Shown piece by piece: positions 1 to 11,093 of a stretch of 64,000 bases of DNA; position 1 is the stretch's first letter, and every line of letters begins with the position of its first letter. This DNA is from Anaeromyxobacter terrae (GTDB lineage Bacteria > Myxococcota > Myxococcia > Myxococcales > Anaeromyxobacteraceae). The position numbers and the translations under genes are program-made. The notes under the pieces were generated by a model. The model did not search any database and had not been told where the DNA came from. It worked only from the letters and a program-made list of their open reading frames with translations. The stretch lies in the NCBI RefSeq assembly GCF_022690685.1, contig NZ_JALCYY010000018.1:1-64000 (forward strand), given 5' to 3'.

Positions 1-1634
1 CGGCCCGCCAGGCGCCGCCGGCCCGGCCGGGCGGCGCGCCGCCGAAGAGCGCGGCGCACCCGGCGGCCCGCCCGGCCCCGTCGCCCCTCCCCCCCGTGCC
101 GCCGCCGGCGCTCGGGAGCTATCCGCTCGTCGGCGACTGGCCGGCCGAGCCCTCCGGCAAGCACGTCACGCTCTCGGACACGGTCTCGCTCGACGACGCG
201 CTCGAGAAGATCGCCGACGCGGCGGGCTGGAACCTCGTCCTCAACACCGGCAGGACCGGCAACATCCAGCTCGTCCTGAAGCTCCGCGACGTGCCGGTCG
301 AGGACGCGCTCCGCGCCGCCCTGAGCGGAACGCAGCTCGAGGCGTCGCGGCGCCGCAACACGGTGGTGGTCGCGCCGTCGAGCGGACCGGTCGCGCGGCA
401 GCCCACGCTCGTGGGGTTCGAGAAGCCGAGCGGGAAGCGCTTCACCGGCGAGTTCCAGGAGACCGACGTCGACGACGCGCTCCGTCAGGTCGCTGCAGCG
501 GGCAGCCTCTCCATCGTCATCCCGCCCGGCGTGCGCGGCGAGGTGTCCGGGGTGTTCAACGCGACGCCGGTGGAGGACGCGCTGCGCGCGGTGCTCGACC
601 AGGCCGGGCTCATGGCGGAGCTCCAGGGCGGCGTCGTGGTCGTGCGCGAGCAGCCCTTCGGCGGCTTCGCCGGCATCGGCGCGGAGGCGCGCAGGTCGGC
701 CGAGCGCGCCCTGCGCGACGCGGACCGCGCCATGCGCGACGCCCAGCGCCAGTGGGGCGACGGGCGCGATACCGGCGAGGACGCCCGCGACCGCGTCGTG
801 AACGGCGACGTCACCATCCGCAGCGGCGAGGAGGTCCGCGACGTCGTCGCCATCCGCGGCAACGTCCGCCTCGAGCCGGGCGCGACGGCGCGCGACGTCG
901 TCGCGGTGCTCGGGAGCATCAAGCTGGAGGGCGGCGCGAACGTGCGCGACGCGACCGCGGTGCTCGGCAGCATCGAGGTCGGCCCCGGCGCGGTGGTGGA
1001 GCGGAACGCGACGAGCGTCGGCGGATCGGTCAAGCCCGATCCGCACGCGGCGATCGGCGGCGAGCAGACCAGCGTCTCGGTCCCGGGGCTCCCCGGCATC
1101 GGCGGGATCTTCGGGTCGAGCCTGCTCTTCGGCGGCGGCGACTCGGTGCTCTGGACGATCGGCCAGGTGCTCGCGAAGTTCGCGCTCTTCTTCGCGCTCG
1201 GGCTCCTCGTCGTCGCGCTCTTCCCGCGCCGCGTCGACTCCGTCGCGGGCACCATGCTCGCGAGCCCGTGGAAGTCGATCCTCACGGGCCTGCTGGGCAT
1301 CGTCGCGACGCCGGTGCTCGCGCTCCTGCTCGTCGTGACGATCATCGGCATCCCGCTCGTCGCGGTGCTCGCCCTGCTCGTCCTCGCCGCCGGGGTGCTC
1401 GGGTTCACGGCCCTCGCCTTCCACGTCGGCCGCTCGCTCCCGCTCCCGCAGCGCGGCGCGTGGGTCCTGCAGCTCGCGATCGGCACCGCGATCGTCGTGC
1501 TCGTCACGCAGATCCCGATCCTGGGCGGGCTCGCCTGGATCGCCGCCGCCCTCATCACCTTCGGCGCTGCCATCCGGACGCGGTTTGGGCAGCAGGGGCC
1601 GGTCCTGCCGACCACGGTCGCGCCGAGTGTCTAA
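1..1634 (+). CDS. STN-domain / bactofilin-like repeat membrane protein, 5' end missing
   Basis: The frame is open to the left edge, so the N-terminus lies outside the window; the first in-window start-like codon is GTG at 96. Numbering from there, two STN-like (secretin/TonB short N-terminal) repeats are seen at about 23-95 and 113-185, each with a VEDALRA-type helix. An Arg/Asp/Glu-rich helical linker (about 200-235) follows, then a beta-repeat of the bactofilin type at about 235-330, with alternating VVAIRGNV/VVAVLGSI units. Three to five hydrophobic segments (about 353-500) close the protein. STN domains normally sit in periplasmic transport proteins and bactofilin-like repeats form polymers or beta-helices. 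Having both on one membrane protein suggests an envelope scaffold, which is inference. A Pro/Ala-rich stretch precedes residue 1. It ends just before a hairpin-forming repeat. Confidence 0.8.
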   Translation, partial: ARQAPPARPGGAPPKSAAHPAARPAPSPLPPVPPPALGSYPLVGDWPAEPSGKHVTLSDTVSLDDALEKIADAAGWNLVLNTGRTGNIQLVLKLRDVPVEDALRAALSGTQLEASRRRNTVVVAPSSGPVARQPTLVGFEKPSGKRFTGEFQETDVDDALRQVAAAGSLSIVIPPGVRGEVSGVFNATPVEDALRAVLDQAGLMAELQGGVVVVREQPFGGFAGIGAEARRSAERALRDADRAMRDAQRQWGDGRDTGEDARDRVVNGDVTIRSGEEVRDVVAIRGNVRLEPGATARDVVAVLGSIKLEGGANVRDATAVLGSIEVGPGAVVERNATSVGGSVKPDPHAAIGGEQTSVSVPGLPGIGGIFGSSLLFGGGDSVLWTIGQVLAKFALFFALGLLVVALFPRRVDSVAGTMLASPWKSILTGLLGIVATPVLALLLVVTIIGIPLVAVLALLVLAAGVLGFTALAFHVGRSLPLPQRGAWVLQLAIGTAIVVLVTQIPILGGLAWIAAALITFGAAIRTRFGQQGPVLPTTVAPSV

Positions 1635-1638
1635 TTAG

Positions 1639-1709
1639 ACGGGGGCTGCGCCCCCGCCCCGCCGACGGCTGGCCGCCGTCGTCGGGGCCCCACCCCTGCT
1701 CGCCGGGTC
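1639..1709 (+). repeat. Dispersed hairpin-forming intergenic repeat, copy 1
   Basis: A 28-base block (1639-1666) is identical to the reverse complement of 43984-44011. Its core is a perfect 7-bp hairpin, CGGGGGC-TGC-GCCCCCG. A second block (about 1684-1709), rich in CCCCAC and ending in CGCCGGGTC, is nearly identical to the reverse complement of 43936-43960. The sequence between the two blocks differs between copies. It lies directly after the stop of the first gene and could act as a 3'-end structure. Confidence 0.8.
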
Positions 1710-1711
1710 CC

Positions 1712-1936
1712 GTGCGCCAACGCGTGGCGGCTTCGCCGCGAACGCGTCGGCGCCCCGGCGGGCTCGCTTTGCTCGCGGGGGCATGACCACGAGCCCTTCA
1801 AGCGCTGCGCCCCGGCTTCTTGCCGGGGGGGACGCACACGGGCCCCCCGGCTCGCTCCGTGCTCGCCTTGTCCAGTGCGCCGCCGCGTGACCTCTTCGCC
1901 GCGAACGCGGCGCGCTCCGGCGGGCTCGCTTTGCTG
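1712..1936 (+). repeat. Imperfect direct repeat pair in the 1635-2071 gap
   Basis: About 62 bases starting at 1712 recur with substitutions starting at 1875. Shared blocks are CTTCGCCGCGAACGCG and CGGCGGGCTCGCTTTGCT. The 437-base gap between the first two genes is filled by these repeats and copy 1 of the dispersed repeat. I see no convincing gene in it; its long frames on both strands are Arg/Ala/Pro-rich and have no recognisable domain. Confidence 0.6.
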
Positions 1937-2071
1937 TCCTGTTCGCGAACCCAGTCGGCTGTTTCGGCCTCGGGCACCGCGCCCCGGGCGGCCTCGGTGC
2001 CTCTCGCCGCCATCGCGGTGGCGGCCCCGGCGGAGCACGGCGCTTGCCGGGCGCGAGCAACGATCGGCCGT

Positions 2072-3970
2072 CTAAGGCCGCGGCCGCGGCGCTCCGGAGG
2101 GGAGCTTCGCGAGCGCCTCGACCGCGGCGCGGCGGACGCGGCCGTAGTAGTCGCTCCGCAGCGCCTCGAGCCGCCCGGAGGCGGGCTCGTAGCGGAGCTT
2201 CCCCAGGGCGCGCGCGGCGGCGGCGCGCACCTCGGGCCGATCGTTCGTGAGCTGCGCCGCGATGACGGGCGCGGCCTCGCTCGCGCCCAGCGCGGCGAGT
2301 GCGTCGATCGCCTGCGCTCGGGCGGGCGCGTCCGGTCTCGCGAGGTAGGCCGCGAGCGGCGCCGCTGCGCCGGGCGCGCCGGTCCGGGCGAGGGCCGCGG
2401 CGGCGGTCGCCGCGGCCGGGCCGTCGAGCAGCCCCGCGAGCGCGGGCACCGCCTCCGCGCTTCCCGCCTCCCCGAGCGCCCGCGCGAGGGCGTCCGACCA
2501 CTCCGGCTCGTCGAACTTCCCGGCGGCGGCCGCCTTCGCGAGCGCGCCGGCACCGCGCGTCCCCTGGCGGCCGAGCGCGTCGGCCGCGACGAGCCTCACC
2601 CTCGGATCCGGGTCCTCGAGCGCCGCGATCACGCGCTCGATCGCGCCCGGCGACCCGAGCTGGGCGAGCCCCTCCACCGCCCCTGCCCGCACCGGCGGCA
2701 GCGGATCGGAGGCGCGCTCGCGCAGGAGGCCGTCCGCACCGTCCGCGCGGAGCTTCCCTGCCGCCGCCAGCACCGCCCCGAGCTCCTCCGGCTCGCCCGC
2801 CGCGAGAGTCCCCGGCGCGCGCGCGGCGATCGCCGCCGCCCGGCGCATGAGCGCCGGTCCAGCCGAGGTCTGGCTGGTCCGCCCCAGGAACCGTGCGGCC
2901 GCGGTGCGGGTCGCCACGTCAGCGCGTCCCGGATCGAGCGAGGCTACGATGCGCGCCGCGGTCTCCGCCGTGGGCGCGCCGAGCGCCGCGAGGGCGGCGA
3001 TCGCCGCCGCGGCCCCAGGGCGCCCCAGACGCGCGACGAACGGGCGGACCTGGCACTCGGCCTCGCGCGCCGCCGCCGCCTCCGCCGCCCGCTCAGCGAT
3101 GACGGGATCCCGCGTCCGCTGCGCGACGCCGCAGAGGGCCACGCCGACCTCCGGCGCGGCCGGGAGCACCGCGAGCGCGTCGGCGGCCGCCGCGGCGATC
3201 CGCGCGGGACCGTCCGCAGCGACGAGCGCGAGCGCCGGCGCGGCGGCGGGATCTCCGAGCCGTGCGAGGGCCGCCGCCGCCGCCTCCGCGGTGGCCACGT
3301 CGCCCTCCGCGAGGAGCGCCTCCAGGAACGGTCGCGCGCTCCAGTCGCCCGCCTCGGCGAGGCCGCGCGCGGCCGCGGCCGCGAGCGGCGGATCCGGGTT
3401 CCGGTTCGGATCGACGAGCGGGAGGAGCCGCTTCACCGCGTCGGCGCGCGCGCTCGCGCCGATCTCCTCGGCCGCGCCGGCGCGCGCCGGGCCCGCGTTC
3501 GCCGCGAGCGCCGCGACGTTCCGCTCCCACAGCGCACGCGCCTCCGCCTCGACGGCCTCGCGCAGCGAGACCCCGAGCGCGTCGAGCGCCTCGGCGATCG
3601 CGGTGCGCGCCGCCGGTCCCGTCGTCCCGTACGCGCGCACGAGATCCTCTCGTCCGCCGCCCTCCGCGCCGAGCCCGACGAGCCCGCGGGCCGCTGCGGC
3701 GGAGACGTCCGGCGCCGGATCGAGGAGGAGCGCGCCCAGCGCCTCCGCCGCGCCGGGGCCGCCGCGCGCTGCGAACGCCTCCGCGGCGGCGCGGCGGACG
3801 AGCGCGCTCGGGTCGCGCTGGGCGACGAGGAGGACCGGGAGGTCGCCGCCGCGACCGAGCGCGCGCACGGCGGCGGCGCGCCGCTCCGGATCGGATGCAT
3901 CGAGATCCCCGCGCGTGCAGGCGAGGGCGCCGAGCGCGGCGGCGAGGACGAGGGCGCGTCGCGTGAGCAT
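2072..3970 (-). CDS. HEAT-repeat lipoprotein
   Basis: A 632-residue protein with a lipoprotein signal: two Arg, a hydrophobic core and a lipobox ending LGALAC (Cys18). Almost all the rest is helical HEAT/PBS-lyase-type repeats of about 30 residues, with recurring D(P)-x-VR-xxAAxAL units such as DPDPRVRLVAADALG and NDRPEVRAAAARALG. Such repeats form protein-binding solenoids. Lipidation and the absence of a catalytic domain suggest a periplasmic scaffold anchored to a membrane; the partner is unknown. It is the last gene of a minus-strand run and lies 72 bases past rluB. The extreme Ala/Gly/Arg content follows from base composition. Confidence 0.8.
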   Translation of the reverse strand: MLTRRALVLAAALGALACTRGDLDASDPERRAAAVRALGRGGDLPVLLVAQRDPSALVRRAAAEAFAARGGPGAAEALGALLLDPAPDVSAAAARGLVGLGAEGGGREDLVRAYGTTGPAARTAIAEALDALGVSLREAVEAEARALWERNVAALAANAGPARAGAAEEIGASARADAVKRLLPLVDPNRNPDPPLAAAAARGLAEAGDWSARPFLEALLAEGDVATAEAAAAALARLGDPAAAPALALVAADGPARIAAAAADALAVLPAAPEVGVALCGVAQRTRDPVIAERAAEAAAAREAECQVRPFVARLGRPGAAAAIAALAALGAPTAETAARIVASLDPGRADVATRTAAARFLGRTSQTSAGPALMRRAAAIAARAPGTLAAGEPEELGAVLAAAGKLRADGADGLLRERASDPLPPVRAGAVEGLAQLGSPGAIERVIAALEDPDPRVRLVAADALGRQGTRGAGALAKAAAAGKFDEPEWSDALARALGEAGSAEAVPALAGLLDGPAAATAAAALARTGAPGAAAPLAAYLARPDAPARAQAIDALAALGASEAAPVIAAQLTNDRPEVRAAAARALGKLRYEPASGRLEALRSDYYGRVRRAAVEALAKLPSGAPRPRP

Positions 3971-4042
3971 GGCCGGGCATGCTCCGTCAGGAGCCCGCCC
4001 AGGCGCAAGGAGGTGCGCGTGCGACCGCCTCGGCGACGCGCC

Positions 4043-5364
4043 TCAGCGGCCGCGCCGGGATCCGCCCCGCGGCTCGCGGCGGCCAGCGGCCCCGGTCCGA
4101 CCGCGGCCCTCTCGCGCGTCCCCGCGCGGCGGACGCTCGCCAGCACCCTGCGCGCGGCGGTCCTTCCGGCCGGACTGCTCCGGAGGGTTTGGACGGTCTC
4201 TCCGCTCGGGACGATCCGTGCGCCCCGCGCGATCCCTGCGGTCACCCCGGTCCGGACGGCCGGTCCGCTCCGCCCGGTCGCTGCGGTCGCCACGGTCCGG
4301 GCGATCTGCCCGCCCCGCGCGATCCCTGCGGTCACCCCGGTCCGGACGATTCGTCCGCTCCGCTCGGTCGCCGCGGTCCGGACGATCCACCCGCTCCGCC
4401 CGGTCGCCACGGTCCGGACGGCCGGTCCGCTCCGCCCGGTCGCGGCGTTCGCCACCCTCCGGACGAGCCGCGCGCTCCCCAGCCTCCGCCCGCTCCCCAC
4501 CGCCGCGCGCGCCTTCCCCGCGCGGCGCGGGAGCCTCTGGCGGAGCCGGCGGCCCGTGGCCATGCCGGCGCGCCGCACGCGGGAGGTCCCGGGGCGGCGC
4601 CGTCGCCGCTCCGGGGGCGCCGCCGCCGAGCCCGACCGCGGCCTTCAGGGCGCGCAGCTCGACCGGCGTGAGCGCCCGGAACTGGCCGGGCCTGAGGCCT
4701 TCCACGGTCACGCCGCCGAACTCGGGCCGGTAGAGCCGCTGGACGAAGAGACCCACCGCCTCGCACAGCCGCTTCACGAGGTGGAAGCGCCCCTCCCCCA
4801 CGACCACGCGGATCCAGACGTTCTTCTCGGCGCGCTCGTGGGGGACCGCCTCGAGGGCGCGCGCGGGTCCGTCCTCGAGCCGCACGCCCGAGACCATCCG
4901 CTCGAGCGCGCCCGGCGGCGGCTCGCCGCGCACCTTCACGAGGTAGGTGCGGCGATGGCCGTAGCGCGGGTGCGCGAGACGGTTCGAGAGCTCGCCGTCG
5001 TCGGTGAAGAGGACCGCCCCCTCCGCGTCGTAGTCGAGCCGCCCGACCGAGAACACGCGCTCCTTCACGCCGCGCAGGTACTCGAGCGCGGTGGGGCGGC
5101 CCTCGGGGTCGGACGCCGTCGTCACGCAGCCGGGCGGCTTGTAGAGCAGGTAGTAGCTCTTCGTGTCGCGGCGCGAGGCGAGCTTCCCGTCGACGGTGAC
5201 GAGGTCGCGGTCCGGATCGACCCTCGACCCGAGCTGGGTGACCCGCTGCTGGTTCACCTTCACGCGTCCGGCGAGGATGAGCTCCTCCGCCTTGCGGCGC
5301 GAGGCGACCCCCGCCTCCGCGAGGAACTTCTGCAGGCGCACGCCGTCTCCGCTCGCGCCGCCCG

Positions 5365-5368
<4 letters not shown>
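4043..5368 (-). CDS. rluB: Ribosomal large-subunit pseudouridine synthase (RsuA/RluB family) with Arg/Asp repeat tail
   Basis: This enzyme isomerises a uridine of 23S rRNA to pseudouridine. An S4 RNA-binding domain (about 9-55) precedes the catalytic core. The GRLDYDAEG motif carries the catalytic Asp (D112) and KPPG is at 77-80. The core ends near residue 245, the usual family size. The remaining ~190 residues are a low-complexity tail with about six RPDRGDRxxRAxR repeats, dense in Arg and Asp and probably disordered and RNA-binding. The start overlaps the scpB stop by 4 bases, implying translational coupling. The scpA-scpB-rluB order is common in bacteria. RluB rather than RsuA is chosen from that context. 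Confidence 0.9.
4193..4460 (-). repeat. In-frame tandem repeat encoding the RluB R/D-rich tail
   Basis: Imperfect units of 36-45 bases share GGTCCGGACG and CCGCTCCGCCCGGTCGC on the plus strand. They encode about six RPDRGDR(A/S/R) repeats of 12-15 residues. All unit lengths are multiples of three, so copy-number change would keep the frame. Confidence 0.8.
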
Positions 5369-6422
<1,054 letters not shown>

Positions 6423-6426
<4 letters not shown>

Positions 6427-7325
6427 CGATAGTCCTCTCCCCCGGGCGCCGGAGCGTCGTCGCCGAGGGTGTCCTTCGCCTCGACGAGGATCTCCGCGCC
6501 GGGGCCGGCCTCGTCGAGCGAGGCCTGGAAGATCCGGATGAGCTTCAGCTTCGCCATCTCGAGGATCGCGAGGAACGTCGCGATCACGTCGGCGCGCGTG
6601 TGCCGCCGCTCGGCCGGGCCGGAGAGGAGCTCCTCGAACGTCGCGCGGCGCGTGAGGCGCAGCACGTCGGCGACGCGCGCGATGGCGTCGGTGATGGTGA
6701 GGCGGTCCGTCACCACCTCGTGCGTGTGCTCGGGCCGCGCGTGCTTGAGGGCGCGATCGAGCGCCTCGATGAGCTTGAAGACGGAGACGTCGGCGAGCCC
6801 CTCGGGCCCGTCCGCCGCCGCGGGCCGCTCGACCCGCGCCCTGCGGGCGAACACCGTGCGCTCGAGGATGTCGCGCTCGCCGAGCTCCTCGCCGGCGGCC
6901 TTGTACTTCTGGTACTCGAGCAGGCGCCGCACGAGCTCGGCGCGCGGGTCCACCCCGACGTCCTCCACGCCGGCCGCGTCCTCGGCGACCTCGGTCCTCG
7001 GCAGGAGCAGCTTCGACTTCATCAGCATGAGCTGCGCCGCCATGTGCAGGAACTCGCCGGCGATGTCGATGTCGAGCTCGCGCATCGCCTCGAGCGTCGC
7101 GAGGTAGCTCTCCGTGATCCGCGCGATGGGGATGTCGAAGAGATCGACCTCGTGCTCCTTGACGAGGTGCAGGATGAGGTCGAGCGGGCCCTCGAACGGC
7201 GGCTCCCCGGCGCGGAGCGGCGGGAGGGTGACCCGGAACGCGTCCGCAGCGGCGCGCGCGGAGGCCTCCTCGGCCGCCTGCTCGGCGCCGGCGGCCGCGT
7301 CGCTCTCCGGGTGGTGCCTTGCCAT
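6423..7325 (-). CDS. scpA: Segregation and condensation protein A
   Basis: This is the kleisin subunit of the SMC-ScpAB condensin. It has the family signature FEGPLDLILHLV near residue 43, followed by DLFDIPIARITESYL, and a C-terminal winged helix (about 220-285) that binds the SMC head. At 300 residues it is slightly longer than usual because of an Ala/Glu-rich N-terminal extension. It overlaps scpB by 4 bases and lies 24 bases past trpS on the same strand. Confidence 0.93.
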
Positions 7326-7349
7326 CGCTAAGGGACGCCCCCGTGCTCC

Positions 7350-8348
<999 letters not shown>

Positions 8349-8353
8349 CGGAC

Positions 8354-9040
8354 CTAGGTGGCGATCGAGAGGGTCAGCTGCTGGAGGAGGCCGAAGACGA
8401 ACACGACCGGCGGGTAGATGAGCCCGCGGCCGAAGACGATGAGGCCGAGGAGGATGAACGGCGAGAACCGCGCGAACTGCTCCCACGCTGGCCTGAAGCG
8501 GTACGGCATGAGGTTCTCGGCGACGTGGCTGCCGTCGAGGGGCGGCACCGGCAGCAGGTTGAAGATCGCGAGCCCGGCGTTCACGATCATGAGCCGCTGC
8601 AGGAACTCGAGCGCGCCGCCGCCGGGCCGGACCGTCTCCGGAGAGAACCGGAAGATGAGGCCCAGCGCGATGGCGGCGATCGTGCCGAGGAGCAGGTTCG
8701 AGAGCGGCCCCGCCGCGCTCACGAGGATGTCCCCGGTCGACTGACGGACGCCCCGCCGGAACCGCGCCGGGTTGACCGGCACGGGCTTCGCCCAGCCGAT
8801 CGGCGCGCCGAGGAGCGGCAGCAGGAGCGTCCCGATGGGATCGATGTGCGGCACCGGATTCAGGGTGAGTCGACCGAGGCGTGCTGCCGTGTCGTCCCCG
8901 AGTCGCCAGGCGGACCACGCATGGAAGAACTCGTGGAACGTCAGGGAGAGCAGGAGCACGATGAGGTTCAGCACCCGCTCGAGGATGAGGGCGTTGTCCA
9001 ACCTAAAGCCTCGCAGGGAAAGGGGGTTCTTTAGCAGCAC
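8354..9040 (-). CDS. Site-2 protease (M50) family membrane metalloprotease
   Basis: A 228-residue intramembrane zinc protease of the S2P/M50 group. The zinc motif HEFFH is at 36-40 in the first long hydrophobic helix, and the third ligand lies in the LLPVPPLDGSH motif (about 160-170). Five or so hydrophobic segments are visible, and NPVPHIDPIG is also typical of the family. Small M50B members like this one lack PDZ domains and usually have unknown substrates. It sits between xerD and trpS on the minus strand. Confidence 0.88.
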   Translation of the reverse strand: MLLKNPLSLRGFRLDNALILERVLNLIVLLLSLTFHEFFHAWSAWRLGDDTAARLGRLTLNPVPHIDPIGTLLLPLLGAPIGWAKPVPVNPARFRRGVRQSTGDILVSAAGPLSNLLLGTIAAIALGLIFRFSPETVRPGGGALEFLQRLMIVNAGLAIFNLLPVPPLDGSHVAENLMPYRFRPAWEQFARFSPFILLGLIVFGRGLIYPPVVFVFGLLQQLTLSIAT

Positions 9041-9116
9041 GGGGGTGGCCGGTCAACGCGGACGACGGCCGCTCGCCCCCTCGGAGCCGAAGCTGCGCGC
9101 GCGCGGCCGGGCCGCT

Positions 9117-10013
9117 TCAGGCCCGCGGGTGGAAGCGGTCGTACAGCCGCTTCACGTGGCTGCGATCCACGTGCGTGTAGATCTGCGTCGTGGACACGTC
9201 CGCGTGCCCGAGCATCGCCTGGACGGCGCGGAGGTCGGCCCCGCCCTCGAGGAGGTGGGTCGCGAACGAGTGCCGGAGCTTGTGGGGCGAGATGCGGCGC
9301 CGGATGCCCGCGGCGCGGGCGTAGCGCCCGAGGAGCTTGGCGAACCCCTGCCGCGTCATCCGGCCGCCCCGCGGCGTGACGAAGAGGTCCTTGGTGCGGC
9401 GCCCGCGCAGGAGCCGCTCGCGGGCGATGGCGAGGTAGGCCTTCACCGCCTCCGCCGCCGGCGCGCCCACCGGGACGATCCGCTCCTTGTTCCCCTTCCC
9501 TCGCGCGATGAGCACCCGGGTCTCGAGGTTCACGTCGTTGACGCCGAGCGAGACGAGCTCGGAGACGCGCAGGCCGGTCGCGTACAGGAGCTCGAGCATG
9601 GCGCGGTCGCGCAGGCCCGCCGCGCCGCGCGGGTCGGGCGCCGCGAGGAGCCGCGCGATCTCGTCGTGCGAGAGGAGCTCCGGCAGGCGCCGGCCCGGCG
9701 CCGGGGAGTCGATCTCGTCGGCCGCGTCGAGCGCGGTCAGCCGCTCCGCGAACAGCAGCCCGTGCAGCGAGCGGATCGCGGAGAGCGCTCGCGCCTGCGA
9801 GCGCGGCGAGAGCCCGCGGCGGACGAGCTCGGCGAGGTGGACCTGGATCTCGGTCCGGCCGACCCGCTCCCAGGCGGTGACGCCGAGCGCGTCGAGGTGC
9901 TCGACGTAGCGCCGCAGATCGCGCAGGTACGCCTCCACGCTGTTCTCGGCGAGGCCCTTCTCGACGCGGACGTGCGCGATGAACAGGTCGAGCGCGGGCT
10001 CGAGCGGCGACAT
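9117..10013 (-). CDS. xerD: Tyrosine recombinase XerD
   Basis: XerD-type recombinase that resolves chromosome dimers at dif together with XerC. The SAM-like N-terminal domain spans about 5-90. The catalytic residues are all visible: R149 (TGLRVSEL), K173, H244 and R247 (HKLRHSF), H270 (LGHADVST) and the nucleophile Y279 (IYTHV). At 298 residues it has the standard length. No attachment site, excisionase or phage gene is nearby, and the neighbours are housekeeping genes, so it is read as the chromosomal recombinase rather than an element integrase. Confidence 0.92.
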   Translation of the reverse strand: MSPLEPALDLFIAHVRVEKGLAENSVEAYLRDLRRYVEHLDALGVTAWERVGRTEIQVHLAELVRRGLSPRSQARALSAIRSLHGLLFAERLTALDAADEIDSPAPGRRLPELLSHDEIARLLAAPDPRGAAGLRDRAMLELLYATGLRVSELVSLGVNDVNLETRVLIARGKGNKERIVPVGAPAAEAVKAYLAIARERLLRGRRTKDLFVTPRGGRMTRQGFAKLLGRYARAAGIRRRISPHKLRHSFATHLLEGGADLRAVQAMLGHADVSTTQIYTHVDRSHVKRLYDRFHPRA

Positions 10014-10066
10014 GGGGCGACGATAGCGCGGGGCGCCGCGCGGTCCAGTTCGCGGCCCGCTCGCGC

Positions 10067-10690
10067 TTACGCGAGCAGATCGGACACGTCGCCCTTGCCG
10101 ACGCGGAGCACCTGCGGCTCGGCGCCGGAGAGGTCGATCACCGAGGACGGCTCGTTCGGCTTGTAGCCGCCGTCGAGCACGAGCTCGAGGCCGTGCCCGA
10201 GCCTCTCCTTGATGTCGTGCGCGTCGATGAGCACCTCGCCGTCCGGGGTCGCCGCCGAGGTGGAGATGAGCGGGTGGCCGAGCCGCCGGACGATCTCGAG
10301 CGCGATGGGGCTGTCGGGGATGCGGATGCCGACGGTCTTCTGGCGGCGCAGGACGAGGTCGGGGACGAGCCGCGTCGCCGGGAGGATGAACGTGTACGGC
10401 CCGGGCACCTTGCGGCGCAGCACGCGGTAGGCGGCGTTGTCGACGATCGCGTAGCGCGAGATCTCGGCGAGGTCCTGGCAGATGAAGGACAGCTCGTGCG
10501 AGCGGGGCAGCTGCTTCAGCTGGTAGATCCGCTCGATCGCGCGCTTGTCGAAGAGATCGCAGCCCAGCCCGTAATAGGTGTCGGTCGGGAAGGCCAGCAG
10601 CCCGCCGGACGAGAGCACCGACACCGCCCGCTCGACCACACGGGGCTGGGGGTGCAGCGGATCGATCTCGACGATGGGGGCGACCGGCAT
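10067..10690 (-). CDS. Sua5/YciO/YrdC-family protein (threonylcarbamoyl-AMP synthase type)
   Basis: A 207-residue single YrdC-like domain with the nucleotide-binding signature AFPTDTYYGLGCDL (about 28-42) and the basic KQLPR motif; SVIDLSG lies near the C-terminus. Sua5/TsaC proteins make threonylcarbamoyl-AMP for t6A37 of tRNA. YciO relatives share the fold with a less certain role, and the sequence looks closer to YciO/TsaC than to long Sua5. The ATG at 10690 is preferred because AAGGAGG lies 5 bases upstream; an in-frame ATG at 10777 would add 29 unconserved residues. Confidence 0.87.
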   Translation of the reverse strand: MPVAPIVEIDPLHPQPRVVERAVSVLSSGGLLAFPTDTYYGLGCDLFDKRAIERIYQLKQLPRSHELSFICQDLAEISRYAIVDNAAYRVLRRKVPGPYTFILPATRLVPDLVLRRQKTVGIRIPDSPIALEIVRRLGHPLISTSAATPDGEVLIDAHDIKERLGHGLELVLDGGYKPNEPSSVIDLSGAEPQVLRVGKGDVSDLLA

Positions 10691-10861
10691 GGGCGCCTCC
10701 TTACTAGCAGTTTTCTCGGCCCGGTGGGAGGTTCGGAACGCCCCACCTTTCCAGCCGGCCCGTGCGTGGTCACGCACTCTCGGCGAAACGAGCGCGCCCG
10801 CCCGGGATCCCCGGACGGGCGCCTCGCGGCGTCGCCGCCGCGTTCAACTCCTCGCCGACCG

Positions 10862-11059
10862 TCAGCTGCGAGACTTGCCGCGCTCGATGAGCTCGCGGAC
10901 CTTCTGCCCGCCCTTGCGGCCGATCTCCTCGTAGAACGAGTGGCCGCGCTCGTCGCGGACGGCGATGCCGCCCTTGCGCCCCGCCTCCGACACCGTCATC
11001 CCACGGCGACCCTCTTCCGGCTCACCGCGCCGCGCGCCGCCCTTCTCTTCGTCCGCCAT
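10862..11059 (-). CDS. Small KGG-repeat stress-type protein
   Basis: A 65-residue, highly charged protein with two KGG motifs (AGRKGGIAV and IGRKGGQKV) around a HSFYEEIG unit. KGG repeats occur in GsiB/Con-10-like hydrophilic proteins linked to general stress or desiccation. It is a short paralogue of the gene at 11094-11486, sharing MTVSEAGRKGG and KVRELIE(R/K)GK. It lies 34 bases downstream on the same strand and has a G-rich ribosome-binding region before the ATG. Confidence 0.8.
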   Translation of the reverse strand: MADEEKGGARRGEPEEGRRGMTVSEAGRKGGIAVRDERGHSFYEEIGRKGGQKVRELIERGKSRS

Positions 11060-11093
11060 CGTACCCCCCCCTCAAGAGCACCTCATCGGTGCA

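Noticed and set aside
9117-10013. The tyrosine recombinase as a sign of an integrated element.
   Set aside because: It has the length and motifs of chromosomal XerD, sits among housekeeping genes, and no att site, tRNA or phage gene is near.
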